This document shows, one piece after another, positions 46,368-55,435 of a stretch of 64,000 nucleotides of DNA; positions within the stretch are counted from its first letter, which is position 1, and the number at the start of each line of letters is the position of its first letter. Source of the stretch: DAOPYU01 sp942493245 (GTDB lineage: Bacteria; Sumerlaeota; Sumerlaeia; UBA8349); contig OW818685.1 in the NCBI GenBank assembly GCA_942493245.1, forward strand, positions 1,054,001 through 1,118,000, given 5' to 3'. The notes under the pieces were generated by a model. The model did not search any database. It saw only the letters and a list, made by a program, of their open reading frames with translations, and had not been told where the DNA came from. Both the position numbers and the translations under genes were made by a program.

Positions 46368-46746
46368 CTCTGTACAAACTCTTCCGTTCATTTCACTCTA
46401 TCGAAAATCGGGGATTCCGGGAGCGCTCCCGATGATCGGATGATTCGAATCCCGGACACCGTACGGTTTGGAACACCTGAAGCCGGGAAGTGAATCTACT
46501 CTGTTCATTACGGTACGTTTCCCCGGGAAATCGTCCCTCGTCCTTGAATTAGCAAAAAGAGAACCATTCCTGTTTGAAAATAGAGGGACGATTTCGATCC
46601 CCCAAACGCACAGGTTCCCGACCCTCCGCAAATCCCCAATGGCGGGGTGGGAGTTCCTGTGGTACCCTTTTCTAGTGAAGCAGAGGGACTTGCCGGAGGA
46701 ATCCCACGTTCCCGGCGATGCCCTTATATCATAAGGAGAAAGCAGA

Positions 46747-49140
46747 TTGTCAAAAAAAATAGAATTGGGGGAACTGACCGACCGGGTGGAAGCGGGGCAG
46801 CGCCTCTCGCTGGACGAAGGATGCGCCCTGCTCGAACGGGCGGACCTGCTCGAATTGGGACGCCTGGCGTCCCTCCGGCGTCAGGCTCTGCATGGCAACC
46901 GCGTGTCGTATGTGGTCAACTTCCACCTGAACCCTTCGAATATCTGTGAAAACCGGTGTCGCTTCTGCGCATTCCGCAGGAAGCCGGGCGACGCGGGTGC
47001 CTACGAGATGACGCTCGAAGAGGCGCTCGAGACGGTCGAGCGCCAGGCGCCCCGCGGCGCGCGCGAGTTCCATATTGTCGGCGCGCTCAATCCAAACCTG
47101 AACCTTCATTATTATGTCCAATTACTCGAGGGGCTTCGCCAGCGTTTCCCGCAGGTCAGCCTGAAGGCGTTCACGGCGGTCGAGATTGCCTTTCTGTCCC
47201 GGATTGAAGGCGTGCCGGTCGAGACGGTCCTGAAGCGGCTGGCCGACGCGGGCCTCCAGGCCCTCACCGGCGGGGGCGCCGAGACGCTCAGCCCGCGCGT
47301 GCGCGGCGAGGTCTGTCCCGAGAAACTCGACGGGGAGGGGTACCTGGCGATCCACCGTCAGGCGCACCGCCTCGGACTGCGTTCCACAGCCACACTCCTC
47401 TTTGGGCACGTCGAGACCCCGCGCGAGCGGCTGGACCACCTCTGCCGACTGCGTGCGCTCCAGGACGAGACCGGCGGGTTCACCGCCTTTGTCCCCCTGG
47501 TGTTTCACCCGGAGCACACCGATCTATCGCACCTGCCCCGACTGCAGGCGCGCCCTATCCTCGAAATGGTCGCGCTTGCGCGCCTCCTGCTCGACAACAT
47601 TCCCCACATCAAGGCCTACTGGATCTCGATGGGAACAAAACTGGCGCAGACCGCGCTGGCGTGGGGGGCGAACGACCTGGACGGCACGGTGACCGAGGAG
47701 CGCATCCACCACAGCGCCGGAGCAGCCTCGCCCCAGGCGTTGACTCCTTCCGAACTCCGCGCCCTCATTCGTGAAGCCGGGTTTGAGCCGGTCGAGCGCG
47801 ACGCCCTGCACCGGGCGGTTGAGGTGATCGGGGATCCCGCCATCGAGTCTTTTTCATCGGCCCAATCGGTCGAATCTGTCATATCAGTCGGATCTGTCCC
47901 ATCCGTCGAATCTGTCCGAACCCTGACTCTTCCCGGAAATTTTTCAGACTCCCCTTCCGCCCTCCTCCCGATCACCCAGGGTCACCGCCGCCTGACACCG
48001 AACGAGGCCGCCGAACTTCTGGAACACGGCGACCTGATCGCCTTGGGACAGGCGGCTCACCGAGTGCGCCAGCGCCTTCATCCGGAGCCGTGGGCCACGT
48101 TCTCTGTGGATCGCAATATCAACACCACGAACGCCTGCGCGTCGCTGTGCGGCTTCTGCGCCTTTGCCCGCAAGCCGGAGGACCCCGGCGCCTGGACGCT
48201 CGACCGCGAGGCGCTGGCGGCCAAGATTGAAGAACTCTGTGCCGTGAGCGAGCGCCTGTCGGGCGACCATCCAGGGACGAATGTCCCCAAGAATATTCCC
48301 TCAGACACCTCCGGGGGCACCCTTTCGACTCCCCCCCTCGTTCCCCCTCGCCCCATCGTTCTGATGCAGGGGGGGATGAGTCCCGACCTCACGCTCGAGT
48401 GGTACGAAGACCTCCTTCGCTGGATGCGCGCTTCCTGGCCCAGTCTCCATATCCACGCCCTCTCGGCGCCCGAGATTCTGTATCTGGCGCGCGAAGCGGG
48501 GACGGATGTCCCCTCAGCCGTCCGGCGGTTGCGCGACGCCGGACTGGACTCGGTTCCCGGCGCGGGCGCGGAAATCCTGAGCGACCGGGTCCGCATGGCC
48601 TGGAGCCCGCGCAAATGCACGGCGGACGAGTGGATCGGCGTCATGCGCGCCGTCCATCAGGCCGGGCTGAAGTCGAGCGCGACAATGGTGATCGGCCTGG
48701 GCGAGACCGCCTCCGAGCGCGTCGAGCACCTCGAGCGCATTCGCGCGCTCCAGGACGAAACCGGTGGGTTCACCGCCTTTATCCACTGGACCTTTCAGCC
48801 GGGTCACACGGCGGGGCCGTCCGAAGGATTCTGCCGCAGCGGCGCGCTGCCGCACGCGCAGGCGGGCGCGTGGGACTACCTGCGCACACTGGCCGTGGCG
48901 CGTCTGTATCTGGACAACATCCCGAACCTCCAGGCCTCGTGGGTCACGCAGGGGCGCGACATCGCCCAGATGGCCCTCCTGTTTGGCGCGAACGACCTCG
49001 GGTCCACCATGCTCGAGGAGAACGTCGTGGCCGCCGCGGGCACCCGTTTTTCCATGAGTCCGGACGACCTGCGCCAGCTGGCCGAAGGCGTGGGTTTTCG
49101 GTTGCGCCGCCGCGATTTTTATTACCGGCTGGTGACGTAA
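46747..49140 (+). CDS. mqnE-mqnC: MqnE-MqnC fusion: aminodeoxyfutalosine synthase + cyclic dehypoxanthinyl futalosine synthase
   Basis: 797 aa with two complete radical-SAM enzymes of the futalosine menaquinone pathway. The N-terminal half (1-365) has cluster cysteines C67, C71 and C74 (CENRCRFCAF) and MqnE marks EFHIVGALNPNLNLHYY, ALTGGGAETLSPRVR, HIKAYWISMGTKLAQ and DDLDGTV-like NDLDGTVTEERIHHSAGA. The C-terminal half (395-797) has C464, C468 and C471 (CASLCGFCAF) and MqnC marks VDRNINTTNAC, VPGAGAEILSDRVR, KCTADEWIGVMR, FIHWTFQPGHTA and MLEENVV. The linker carries three 18-bp tandem repeats. Start is TTG at 46747 with AAGGAG nine bases upstream. A Pro/Thr-rich insert lies at about 507-535. 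Confidence 0.92.
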   Translation: MSKKIELGELTDRVEAGQRLSLDEGCALLERADLLELGRLASLRRQALHGNRVSYVVNFHLNPSNICENRCRFCAFRRKPGDAGAYEMTLEEALETVERQAPRGAREFHIVGALNPNLNLHYYVQLLEGLRQRFPQVSLKAFTAVEIAFLSRIEGVPVETVLKRLADAGLQALTGGGAETLSPRVRGEVCPEKLDGEGYLAIHRQAHRLGLRSTATLLFGHVETPRERLDHLCRLRALQDETGGFTAFVPLVFHPEHTDLSHLPRLQARPILEMVALARLLLDNIPHIKAYWISMGTKLAQTALAWGANDLDGTVTEERIHHSAGAASPQALTPSELRALIREAGFEPVERDALHRAVEVIGDPAIESFSSAQSVESVISVGSVPSVESVRTLTLPGNFSDSPSALLPITQGHRRLTPNEAAELLEHGDLIALGQAAHRVRQRLHPEPWATFSVDRNINTTNACASLCGFCAFARKPEDPGAWTLDREALAAKIEELCAVSERLSGDHPGTNVPKNIPSDTSGGTLSTPPLVPPRPIVLMQGGMSPDLTLEWYEDLLRWMRASWPSLHIHALSAPEILYLAREAGTDVPSAVRRLRDAGLDSVPGAGAEILSDRVRMAWSPRKCTADEWIGVMRAVHQAGLKSSATMVIGLGETASERVEHLERIRALQDETGGFTAFIHWTFQPGHTAGPSEGFCRSGALPHAQAGAWDYLRTLAVARLYLDNIPNLQASWVTQGRDIAQMALLFGANDLGSTMLEENVVAAAGTRFSMSPDDLRQLAEGVGFRLRRRDFYYRLVT
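47866..47919 (+). repeat. Three 18-bp tandem repeats in the MqnE-MqnC linker
   Basis: Units 47866-47883, 47884-47901 and 47902-47919 follow the pattern TCNGTCGAATCTGTCNNA and encode SVESVI-SVGSVP-SVESVR. The period keeps frame. Confidence 0.85.
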
Positions 49141-49296
49141 GTCGCATTGATCCGATGCACCGCTTTCGCGGACAACAGAAAACCGTTGTTTGCCTGGGTC
49201 GGGTTGTGGGACAATCAGTTGGGGTTGGCCCTGCCTGTGGAAGTGATTTCCGGCCAGGGACAAGTACCCGAGGAAAACTACCAGGAGGTTTCTTCC

Positions 49297-50115
49297 ATGT
49301 CTCGTAAACGCATTTGCGCCGCCATAGCGGTGGTTCTGACCCTTTGCCTGCTCATTGTCGGGTGCGCAATGGTGGACTCGGTCACGTCCAGCCTGTTCAT
49401 GATCTCGCCCGAGCAGGAAGCCACGATGGGCAAGAAGTTCTCGGCCCAGATCGAACAGCAGGTCAAGATCTACGACAAGGACCCGGCGGCCACGGCCTAC
49501 ATCAACAGCCTGGGGCAGCGCCTTGTGAAAGCGGCGCCCCAGCAGTGCGCCCAGAAGTTCGCCTTCCAGATCGTGGACAACGAGGAGGTCAACGCCTTCG
49601 CCGTGCCCGGCGGGTACTGTTACGTGCAGATCGGTCTGATCCGCCTGGCGAAGAACGAAGCGGAACTGGCCTCGGTCATGGCGCACGAGATCGGCCACGT
49701 CACCGCCCGCCACGGCGCCAAGGACCTGAGCCGCAACCAGGCCTACGACCTGGCGGGGCAACTGGCCCTGGGCGAGAACTCCGGCGCGCTGGCCCAGACC
49801 GCCTCGGCCATCGTCAAGTCCGGCGTCCTCCTCAAGCACAGCCGCGTGGACGAGTTCGAGGCCGACTCGCTCGCCGTCAAGACTCTGGCCCGCGCGGGCC
49901 TGAACCCCAAGGGACTGACCACCTTCTTCCAGAAGATGGACCCCTCGGCCAAGAGCGGGCAATCCTCCAGTTTCGCGACCCTTCTCTCCACCCACCCGCC
50001 CACGTCCGAACGCATCGCCGCCGCCAACCAGACCATCCAGACCCTGGGCAAGGGACCGTGGCGCGACTCCTCGCCCGAGTTCCAGAGCCTCAAACAGCGC
50101 TTCCCGAGCAAGTGA
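49297..50115 (+). CDS. M48-family zinc metalloprotease, lipoprotein
   Basis: 272 aa from the ATG at 49297, with AGGAGG eight bases upstream; an in-frame extension to 49147 is non-coding. Signal peptide and lipobox LIVGC. The catalytic HEIGH is at residues 130-134 (SVMAHEIGHVTARHGAK), and the third zinc ligand Glu is in RVDEFEADSLAVKTLARAG. Related to LoiP/BepA periplasmic quality-control proteases that act on outer-membrane proteins. It follows mqnEC on the same strand after 156 bases. Confidence 0.92.
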   Translation: MSRKRICAAIAVVLTLCLLIVGCAMVDSVTSSLFMISPEQEATMGKKFSAQIEQQVKIYDKDPAATAYINSLGQRLVKAAPQQCAQKFAFQIVDNEEVNAFAVPGGYCYVQIGLIRLAKNEAELASVMAHEIGHVTARHGAKDLSRNQAYDLAGQLALGENSGALAQTASAIVKSGVLLKHSRVDEFEADSLAVKTLARAGLNPKGLTTFFQKMDPSAKSGQSSSFATLLSTHPPTSERIAAANQTIQTLGKGPWRDSSPEFQSLKQRFPSK

Positions 50116-50137
50116 CCCTGAGTTTTCTTTGAAAGTC

Positions 50138-50183
50138 ACAGAAGGCACAAGAGGCGCAAAACAGCGGCTCTTGTGCCTTCTGT
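50138..50183 (+). terminator. 16-bp-stem hairpin after the M48 protease gene
   Basis: Perfect 16-base arms (ACAGAAGGCACAAGAG / CTCTTGTGCCTTCTGT) with a 14-base loop, 22 bases past the stop. No U tract. Confidence 0.6.
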
Positions 50184-50441
50184 ACGACTCTCTCGCGAAA
50201 TCTACGCAAGCCGAGATGATTTTCCCCCGGTACAAACAGAAATGCGGAAGGGATGTTTTCAACCACGGAAGTCACGAAATGACTTGGAGCAGCGAAACTG
50301 CAACCAAAATATGAACCACGGAACACACAGAAACAAGACTCTTCCGTGTGTTCCGTGGTTGAAAGAACCATTTTCCATTCTTCTATTTGTACGAAGCAGG
50401 AAACATCTCGGCTTGCGTAAATTTCACGAGAAAGTAGTACG
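50182..50441. repeat. Nested palindromic element of ACCACGAAACACAC type
   Basis: Outer arms of about 60 bases (50182-50241 and 50381-50441) share blocks such as TACGCAAGCCGAGATG in inverted order. Inside is a perfect 15-bp hairpin AACCACGGAACACAC / GTGTGTTCCGTGGTT (50314-50360). Related hairpins continue to about 50485. The rest of the gap up to 50755 shows nothing that I can assign. Confidence 0.75.
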
Positions 50442-50755
50442 AAACAGTGGTCTTTCGTTTGTTTCGTGTTTTTCGTGGTTGACAGTTCGGTTTCGGTTTT
50501 CTGCGCCCGGAATCTGTGTATATTTGAATGCAAGTGGGTACCCGACGTTCAGTCTGTCCCCTATTCTCCGCCTCCCCTGAATTGTTTCGAGATCGGAATC
50601 GCTCCGAGCCTTTCTTTAGATCATGTTAAGAATATAACGTAAATCTCTTGTGTTTTTGAGGGTGCGAGAGTACATTCTGCGTTGTTTGTTCATGGAAGCA
50701 CATGGGTAGAGGAAAATCTGAAATGACGGTTTCGACATAATGGTGGAGGTTTGAA

Positions 50756-53524
50756 ATGCAGAGAAGTATCCGGTTCGGCCTGGGACTCGCGGTTCTTCTG
50801 ATTCTGGGGTTCTGGGGGTGGCAACAATCGAACCTGCATCCAGAATCTATACCGGAGAAAAACGTCCCAAAAATTCTGGAAGTCACTCCGAAGAGAATGG
50901 AAACCCCAACTGTCCCTCCCCCTCGATCCGGTTCGGACCAGAACCCGCGAACGGGAGAAAAACCGGGGACTGTTTCAGGGACGGTTCGGGTCAAATCCAC
51001 GGGTGCTCCGGTCGCGGGCGCTTCGCTTCTCGCCAGAAATGCGGACAACATTCCATTCGAAAGTCCTTTGGCTTACACGGACGAAAAAGGGAGTTATAGC
51101 CTGACTGATATCCCAGCCGGCATTCATCTCCGGGTTTATTATGTGAACTGTCCCTCGGGAGAGTACTACCAGTATGACGGGGTCTCAGGCACAGACGGCC
51201 CACCGGTTCTTTCCCTCAAACCGGGAGAACAGAAAATCGGCGTCAATATCAATGTGGTGCAGGGACAACCGGGGTCTATATCCGGCATTGTGGTCGGTAG
51301 AAATGTCCACTACTACCCCCCTTGTAATCCGGATTTGATACGTGCCCGAAGAGCGGCTGAATTGGCGGAAGAAGTCGCGTTGTCGGGGGTGAAGGTCGTT
51401 TTGGAAGAAATTTCTTCCGAAAAGCAAGAGACGGTCACAGACAAAAAGGGATGCTTCCGGTTTGAAAAACTCAAGCAGGCAATCTATATGGTCTCGGCTG
51501 AAGTGCCGGAAGGATTTGCCTATTACCCGAATGGGCGTTACACCTGTATGGTTAACCTGTTCGAAAAACTCGTTCAGGATGAGGTGAAACTTTGCTTTCT
51601 GAAGGATGGAGTGACCGTTGAGGGGCGGGTTCTGAATTCCCAAGGACGCCCCCTTGGAGGTGTGGAAATCACGGCCTTCCAGTCGGCTCGACCGGCTCCA
51701 GTAGAAGTGGGATTTAGGGAATTAAAGGTAACCACTGCCCTCTCGAATGCATCGGGTGAATTCCGTCTCAGCAACCTACCGGTATCCAGTTTTGATGATG
51801 GCCTCCGGTACCTGAGAAAAGGTGACTATTACTGGGAGTTTCGACTGCGGTGTGAATCCCAGGGGTTCTGCCCGGCTCAGATTGCGCTGCCTCCGTTTCC
51901 GGATGCATTGATACAATCTGTTATCCAGTCTGATGAAGAAATTGTAAGAACGGCGCCAAAAGAAATCTTTGGAGCACTTGATCTTCAGTATGCGGACGTC
52001 AAACTCCCGGGCGGCCAGGGAGACGTGATCTCGGGGGTCGAAATCGTTTTGTCCTCATGCGGGAGCGTTTCCGGTCGTGTTGTGGACAAGCAGGGACGCA
52101 ATCTTCTCTCGGTCGATGAAGAGCAGAAGGGGGTTGCGTATATTGAATTAATTCGAACGGAGGGGGACTCGGGCGCGCTTCCGCTCAATACTCGTTTGAA
52201 AGAGGGTTCCCGTTTCCATGTCGAGAATGTTCCGCCGGGCCGCTACAATCTGCATGTCGGGTGGTCGTCTTACCAGGGGATAAGAAGAGTGAATGTGCGG
52301 GCGAAGAACGAACCCCTGGTGATACAGGAAGGCGAGACGATTCAGGACTTGGTCGTGGTGGCCGAATCCCTGGCCGATCGGGGAGATATTGCTGGCCACG
52401 TCGTGGATGCGTTAACTGGTCAACCGGTGGAGTCCCTTTCCGTCAAGGTTCTTCGCGTGGACTCGCAGAGCGAGCCGGAGCCTCAAAAGGGACAGGTATC
52501 GACCGAAAATCTGCCAGTCGGTGATTTCTCGATTCGCTCTCTCTCTGAGGGAAAGGTGACTCTGGAACTTGCGACTCCCGGCTACAAAACTGTCCAGGCC
52601 GAGGCGGAGGTATCAAGTGGTCAGACGACCGAGCGGACGTTCCAGATGGGAGAGGGAGGGGGCCTTTCCGGTCTGGTTCTGGATGCAGAGACGAAAGAAC
52701 CGATCGAGACTTTTGAAGTGAAAGTTTTCCCGGGGGAAGAGGGGAACGAAAGCAAACCCTTTGAAGGGAAAATTCGTAAGGGCGAAGAGAAAAAGGGGGC
52801 TTTCTATCTGTCGGGGTTGCCCGCCGGACACTTGAGAGTGGAGATTTCAAAAGTTCCCGATCGCTCGAATCTGACAGAGGAAGTCGAAATTGTTTCTGGA
52901 AAGCTGATCGAACAGACTTTTCTGGTTCAGCGGAAGGGGACGTTGATCGGGCGGGTAACGAAGAAAGGAGAGAAAGCCGCGGGCGCCGATGTATCCACAA
53001 AAATCGAGGGTAAAGCAGGTGAAAAGAAAGTCACTGTTCAGACAAACGGTGAGGGAGACTATAAACTGGAAGGACTGAATGTTGGAAAGCATACGGTGTT
53101 GGCTATTCTAAAATATTCCGGTGGGTTCCACGATGACACGCGGGTGCAAATCATAGACCGGGCACAAGTGGAAATTAAGCCAGGCCCAGAAACCCGGCAG
53201 GATTTTGACTTTCAGGGAAACGCCGCTCTTCAAGGTTCTTTCCGTGCTTCCGACAGAAGTCTATACTGGTTTCTTTATGTCCTTGAGGGAACTGTCCCCG
53301 CTTGTGAGGAAAGAGACCCGATTCTCAACGGGAGTATTCGCGTCATCGTCTGGAATCTTCAGGAGGGAGAAAGTTACGAAATACGCCATCTGCCCTCCGG
53401 ACCCTATACCCTGTTTGCCCGATGTTATAAGGAAAACGACTTCAAGACTCCTGTGGCCGAGAAGGTTCAAACCGTCACCTTGACAGACGGCCAGGCGCTG
53501 ACGGTGGATTTCGACTTGCCGTGA
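50756..53524 (+). CDS. Large exported protein with repeated carboxypeptidase-regulatory-like domains
   Basis: 922 aa. An N-terminal hydrophobic segment (FGLGLAVLLILGFWGW) acts as signal peptide or anchor. At least six beta-sandwich modules of the carboxypeptidase-regulatory/SdrD-B kind follow, e.g. GTVSGTVRVKSTGAPVAGASL, GVTVEGRVLNSQGRPLGGVEI, SVSGRVVDKQGRNLLSV, DIAGHVVDALTGQPVESLSV, GLSGLVLDAETKEPIETFEV and TLIGRVTKKGEKAAGADVS. Such modules usually form rods on secreted or surface proteins. No enzyme domain or sorting signal is seen. GGAGG lies six bases before the ATG. It is not obviously related in sequence to the 906-aa protein but shares its design. Confidence 0.8.
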   Translation: MQRSIRFGLGLAVLLILGFWGWQQSNLHPESIPEKNVPKILEVTPKRMETPTVPPPRSGSDQNPRTGEKPGTVSGTVRVKSTGAPVAGASLLARNADNIPFESPLAYTDEKGSYSLTDIPAGIHLRVYYVNCPSGEYYQYDGVSGTDGPPVLSLKPGEQKIGVNINVVQGQPGSISGIVVGRNVHYYPPCNPDLIRARRAAELAEEVALSGVKVVLEEISSEKQETVTDKKGCFRFEKLKQAIYMVSAEVPEGFAYYPNGRYTCMVNLFEKLVQDEVKLCFLKDGVTVEGRVLNSQGRPLGGVEITAFQSARPAPVEVGFRELKVTTALSNASGEFRLSNLPVSSFDDGLRYLRKGDYYWEFRLRCESQGFCPAQIALPPFPDALIQSVIQSDEEIVRTAPKEIFGALDLQYADVKLPGGQGDVISGVEIVLSSCGSVSGRVVDKQGRNLLSVDEEQKGVAYIELIRTEGDSGALPLNTRLKEGSRFHVENVPPGRYNLHVGWSSYQGIRRVNVRAKNEPLVIQEGETIQDLVVVAESLADRGDIAGHVVDALTGQPVESLSVKVLRVDSQSEPEPQKGQVSTENLPVGDFSIRSLSEGKVTLELATPGYKTVQAEAEVSSGQTTERTFQMGEGGGLSGLVLDAETKEPIETFEVKVFPGEEGNESKPFEGKIRKGEEKKGAFYLSGLPAGHLRVEISKVPDRSNLTEEVEIVSGKLIEQTFLVQRKGTLIGRVTKKGEKAAGADVSTKIEGKAGEKKVTVQTNGEGDYKLEGLNVGKHTVLAILKYSGGFHDDTRVQIIDRAQVEIKPGPETRQDFDFQGNAALQGSFRASDRSLYWFLYVLEGTVPACEERDPILNGSIRVIVWNLQEGESYEIRHLPSGPYTLFARCYKENDFKTPVAEKVQTVTLTDGQALTVDFDLP

Positions 53525-53562
53525 GTCCGGGTGTGCTTTTCTTGAATCATACAAAATCGCTC

Positions 53563-53597
53563 TTGACATTTCGCCGACTAATTGGCAATATGGCCAA
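53563..53597 (+). promoter_or_regulatory. arsR promoter with overlapping palindromic operator
   Basis: TTGACA at 53563-53568, 17-base spacer, and a weak -10 CAATAT at 53586-53591. The 16-base near-perfect palindrome TTGGCAATATGGCCAA (53582-53597, seven of eight pairs) covers the -10, as expected of an autorepressor site for the ArsR protein encoded 25 bases on. Confidence 0.6.
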
Positions 53598-53622
53598 GTA
53601 GCGAGCGCGGAGACGCAAACGC

Positions 53623-53952
53623 ATGGACGCCAGAACGCAAAAGATCTTCGATGAACGGGCCAGGATCATCAAAGCGCTGGCGCACCCGTCGCGGCTGTTT
53701 ATTGTGGACCAGCTGGCCCACGGCGAGCAGTGCGTCTGCAAACTGACCGAGGGGATTGGCGCGGACATTTCGACCGTGTCCAAACACCTCTCGCTCCTCA
53801 AGAAGGCGGGCATCGTGGTGGATCGCAAAGAGGGGCTTCAGGTTTTCTACCGGCTGAAGACTCCGTGCATCCTGCGCTTCTTCGATTGCATCGAGTCGGT
53901 CCAGAGCGAACAGGTGGCCTCGAAGACGGGTGTGGGTTGTTGCTCCAGATGA
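53623..53952 (+). CDS. ArsR/SmtB-family metalloregulator
   Basis: 109 aa winged helix-turn-helix repressor. The N-terminal IIKALAHPSRLFIVDQLA leads to the metal site GEQCVCKLTE, whose CxC matches the ELCVCDL site of arsenite-sensing ArsR proteins; the recognition helix is ADISTVSKHLSLLKKAG. Another Cys pair ends the protein (GVGCCSR) and could add a ligand. It heads the redox/permease cluster and probably represses it until metalloid or thiol-reactive ligand binds. Confidence 0.9.
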   Translation: MDARTQKIFDERARIIKALAHPSRLFIVDQLAHGEQCVCKLTEGIGADISTVSKHLSLLKKAGIVVDRKEGLQVFYRLKTPCILRFFDCIESVQSEQVASKTGVGCCSR

Positions 53953-54004
53953 CTCTTTTTTTTGACTGATGCTTGGTTGTTTCGCCAAATAAGGAGAGCG
54001 GTAA

Positions 54005-55114
54005 ATGGAAAACACAAGATGCGAAATCCCGGAGGGTGGAAACGGCGCTTGTTGCGCGGCACAAACAACGAAAACCCCTGTGCCGGAACGGTCGGCCCGG
54101 ATGTTCCGCTTGATAGGGGTGGTTTTCGCGGCGGTTGCCGCGTGGTGGGTGGTTTACTCCCAACTGGCCTCTTTCTCGAAATGGCTGACATACAATCTGT
54201 TCGCCCTGACCTCGGGTTCACATCTGGGTGCGGCGGTCGAGTTCTTCCTCTATGAAGTTCCCAAAGTGTTGATGCTCCTCGTGCTGGTGGTGTTCGGGGT
54301 GGGGATTGTCCGGTCGTTCTTCACAGCGGAGCGCACGCGGGCGATTCTGGCGGGTCGGCGCGAGTCGGTGGGGAATGTATTGGCGGGATTGTTGGGTATC
54401 GTCACACCGTTTTGTTCCTGTTCGGCGGTGCCGCTTTTCATCGGGTTCGTGACCACGGGCGTACCGCTGGGCGTCACGTTTTCCTTCCTGATTGCGGCCC
54501 CGATGATCAATGAAATCGCGCTGGTTCTGCTCTTCGGTCTTTTCGGCTGGAAGGTGGCGGCGCTCTACCTCTCGACCGGCCTGACGATCGCCATCGGCGC
54601 GGGGTGGGTTATTGGTCGTCTCCGTCTGGAGCGGTACGTGGAAGAGTGGGTCTTCCAGATGCAGATGGGCGCGGGCGCCGATACGAGCGCGGGGTTGAGC
54701 TGGCCCGAGCGCGTCCAGTATGGCCGGAACGCCGTGGGCGAGATTGTGGGGAAGGTCTGGCCCTATGTGGTCCTGGGGATTGCCGTGGGCGCGGGGATCC
54801 ACGGGTACGTGCCCGAGGGGTTCATGGCGCAGATCATGGGGAAGGGCCACTGGTGGTCGGTGCCGCTGGCGGTGGTCATCGGGATTCCGATGTACTCGAA
54901 CGCGGCGGGGATTATTCCGGTGGTCCAGGCTCTTCTGGGTAAAGGGGCGGCGCTGGGGACCGTCCTGGCCTTCATGATGGCGGTGATCGGGCTGTCTCTG
55001 CCCGAGGTTATTATTCTGCGCAAAGTGCTCAAACCGCGCCTCATCGCGGTGTTTATCGGCGTGGTGGGAACGGGGATTCTGATCGTGGGGTATCTGTTCA
55101 ATTTCATTTTCTAA
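54005..55114 (+). CDS. COG0701 (ArsP/DUF318-type) permease
   Basis: 369 aa with about eight to ten membrane helices in two related halves. The first half contains the hallmark GIVTPFCSCSAVPLFIGFVTTGVPLG with its Cys pair; the second has GIPMYSNAAGIIPVVQALLGKGAALGT. Members include ArsP, which exports trivalent methylated arsenic. The N-terminal tail has a Cys pair (GACCAAQ) that could take part in metal or thiol transfer. Substrate here is inferred from the adjacent arsR. Confidence 0.88.
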   Translation: MENTRCEIPEGGNGACCAAQTTKTPVPERSARMFRLIGVVFAAVAAWWVVYSQLASFSKWLTYNLFALTSGSHLGAAVEFFLYEVPKVLMLLVLVVFGVGIVRSFFTAERTRAILAGRRESVGNVLAGLLGIVTPFCSCSAVPLFIGFVTTGVPLGVTFSFLIAAPMINEIALVLLFGLFGWKVAALYLSTGLTIAIGAGWVIGRLRLERYVEEWVFQMQMGAGADTSAGLSWPERVQYGRNAVGEIVGKVWPYVVLGIAVGAGIHGYVPEGFMAQIMGKGHWWSVPLAVVIGIPMYSNAAGIIPVVQALLGKGAALGTVLAFMMAVIGLSLPEVIILRKVLKPRLIAVFIGVVGTGILIVGYLFNFIF

Positions 55115-55131
55115 ATTGAGGAGCCGAAACA

Positions 55132-55365
55132 ATGAAGCGATTGCAGGTTTTTGGACCGGGGTGCGCCAAGTGCAAGCAATTGGCGGAACAAACGGAGGCG
55201 GCGGCTCAGGCGCTGGGCATCGAGTACACGATCGAGAAAGTTTCGGACCTCGCGCAGATTATGCAGCATGGCATCATGATGACCCCCGCATTGGCTGTGG
55301 ATGGGGAAATCAAGGTCGTGGGCCGGGTACCGAGTATCAAGGAGATTGAAGGATTTCTGTCGTAA
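55132..55365 (+). CDS. Small thioredoxin-like redox-active disulfide protein
   Basis: 77 aa, glutaredoxin-like single domain of the TM0996/MTH895 type. The active site CAKC is in VFGPGCAKCKQLAEQ, and the cis-Pro loop is MTPALAVDGE. This family is often adjacent to COG0701 permeases. It begins 17 bases after the permease, with GGAG upstream, so it is co-transcribed. Confidence 0.9.
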   Translation: MKRLQVFGPGCAKCKQLAEQTEAAAQALGIEYTIEKVSDLAQIMQHGIMMTPALAVDGEIKVVGRVPSIKEIEGFLS

Positions 55366-55435
55366 CAGGGACGAAAAGGTTCAAACGGAAGACGAACCGG
55401 TTCACCGGAATTCAGGGGAGAAAGGGGAAGGTCTC

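Noticed and set aside
46440..46470. Possible tRNA T-loop (GATTCGAATCCCGG)
   Set aside because: No flanking 5-bp T stem, anticodon arm or acceptor stem can be formed.
46468..46734. 88-residue + strand frame before mqnEC
   Set aside because: No ribosome site, no recognisable domain, and atypical composition.
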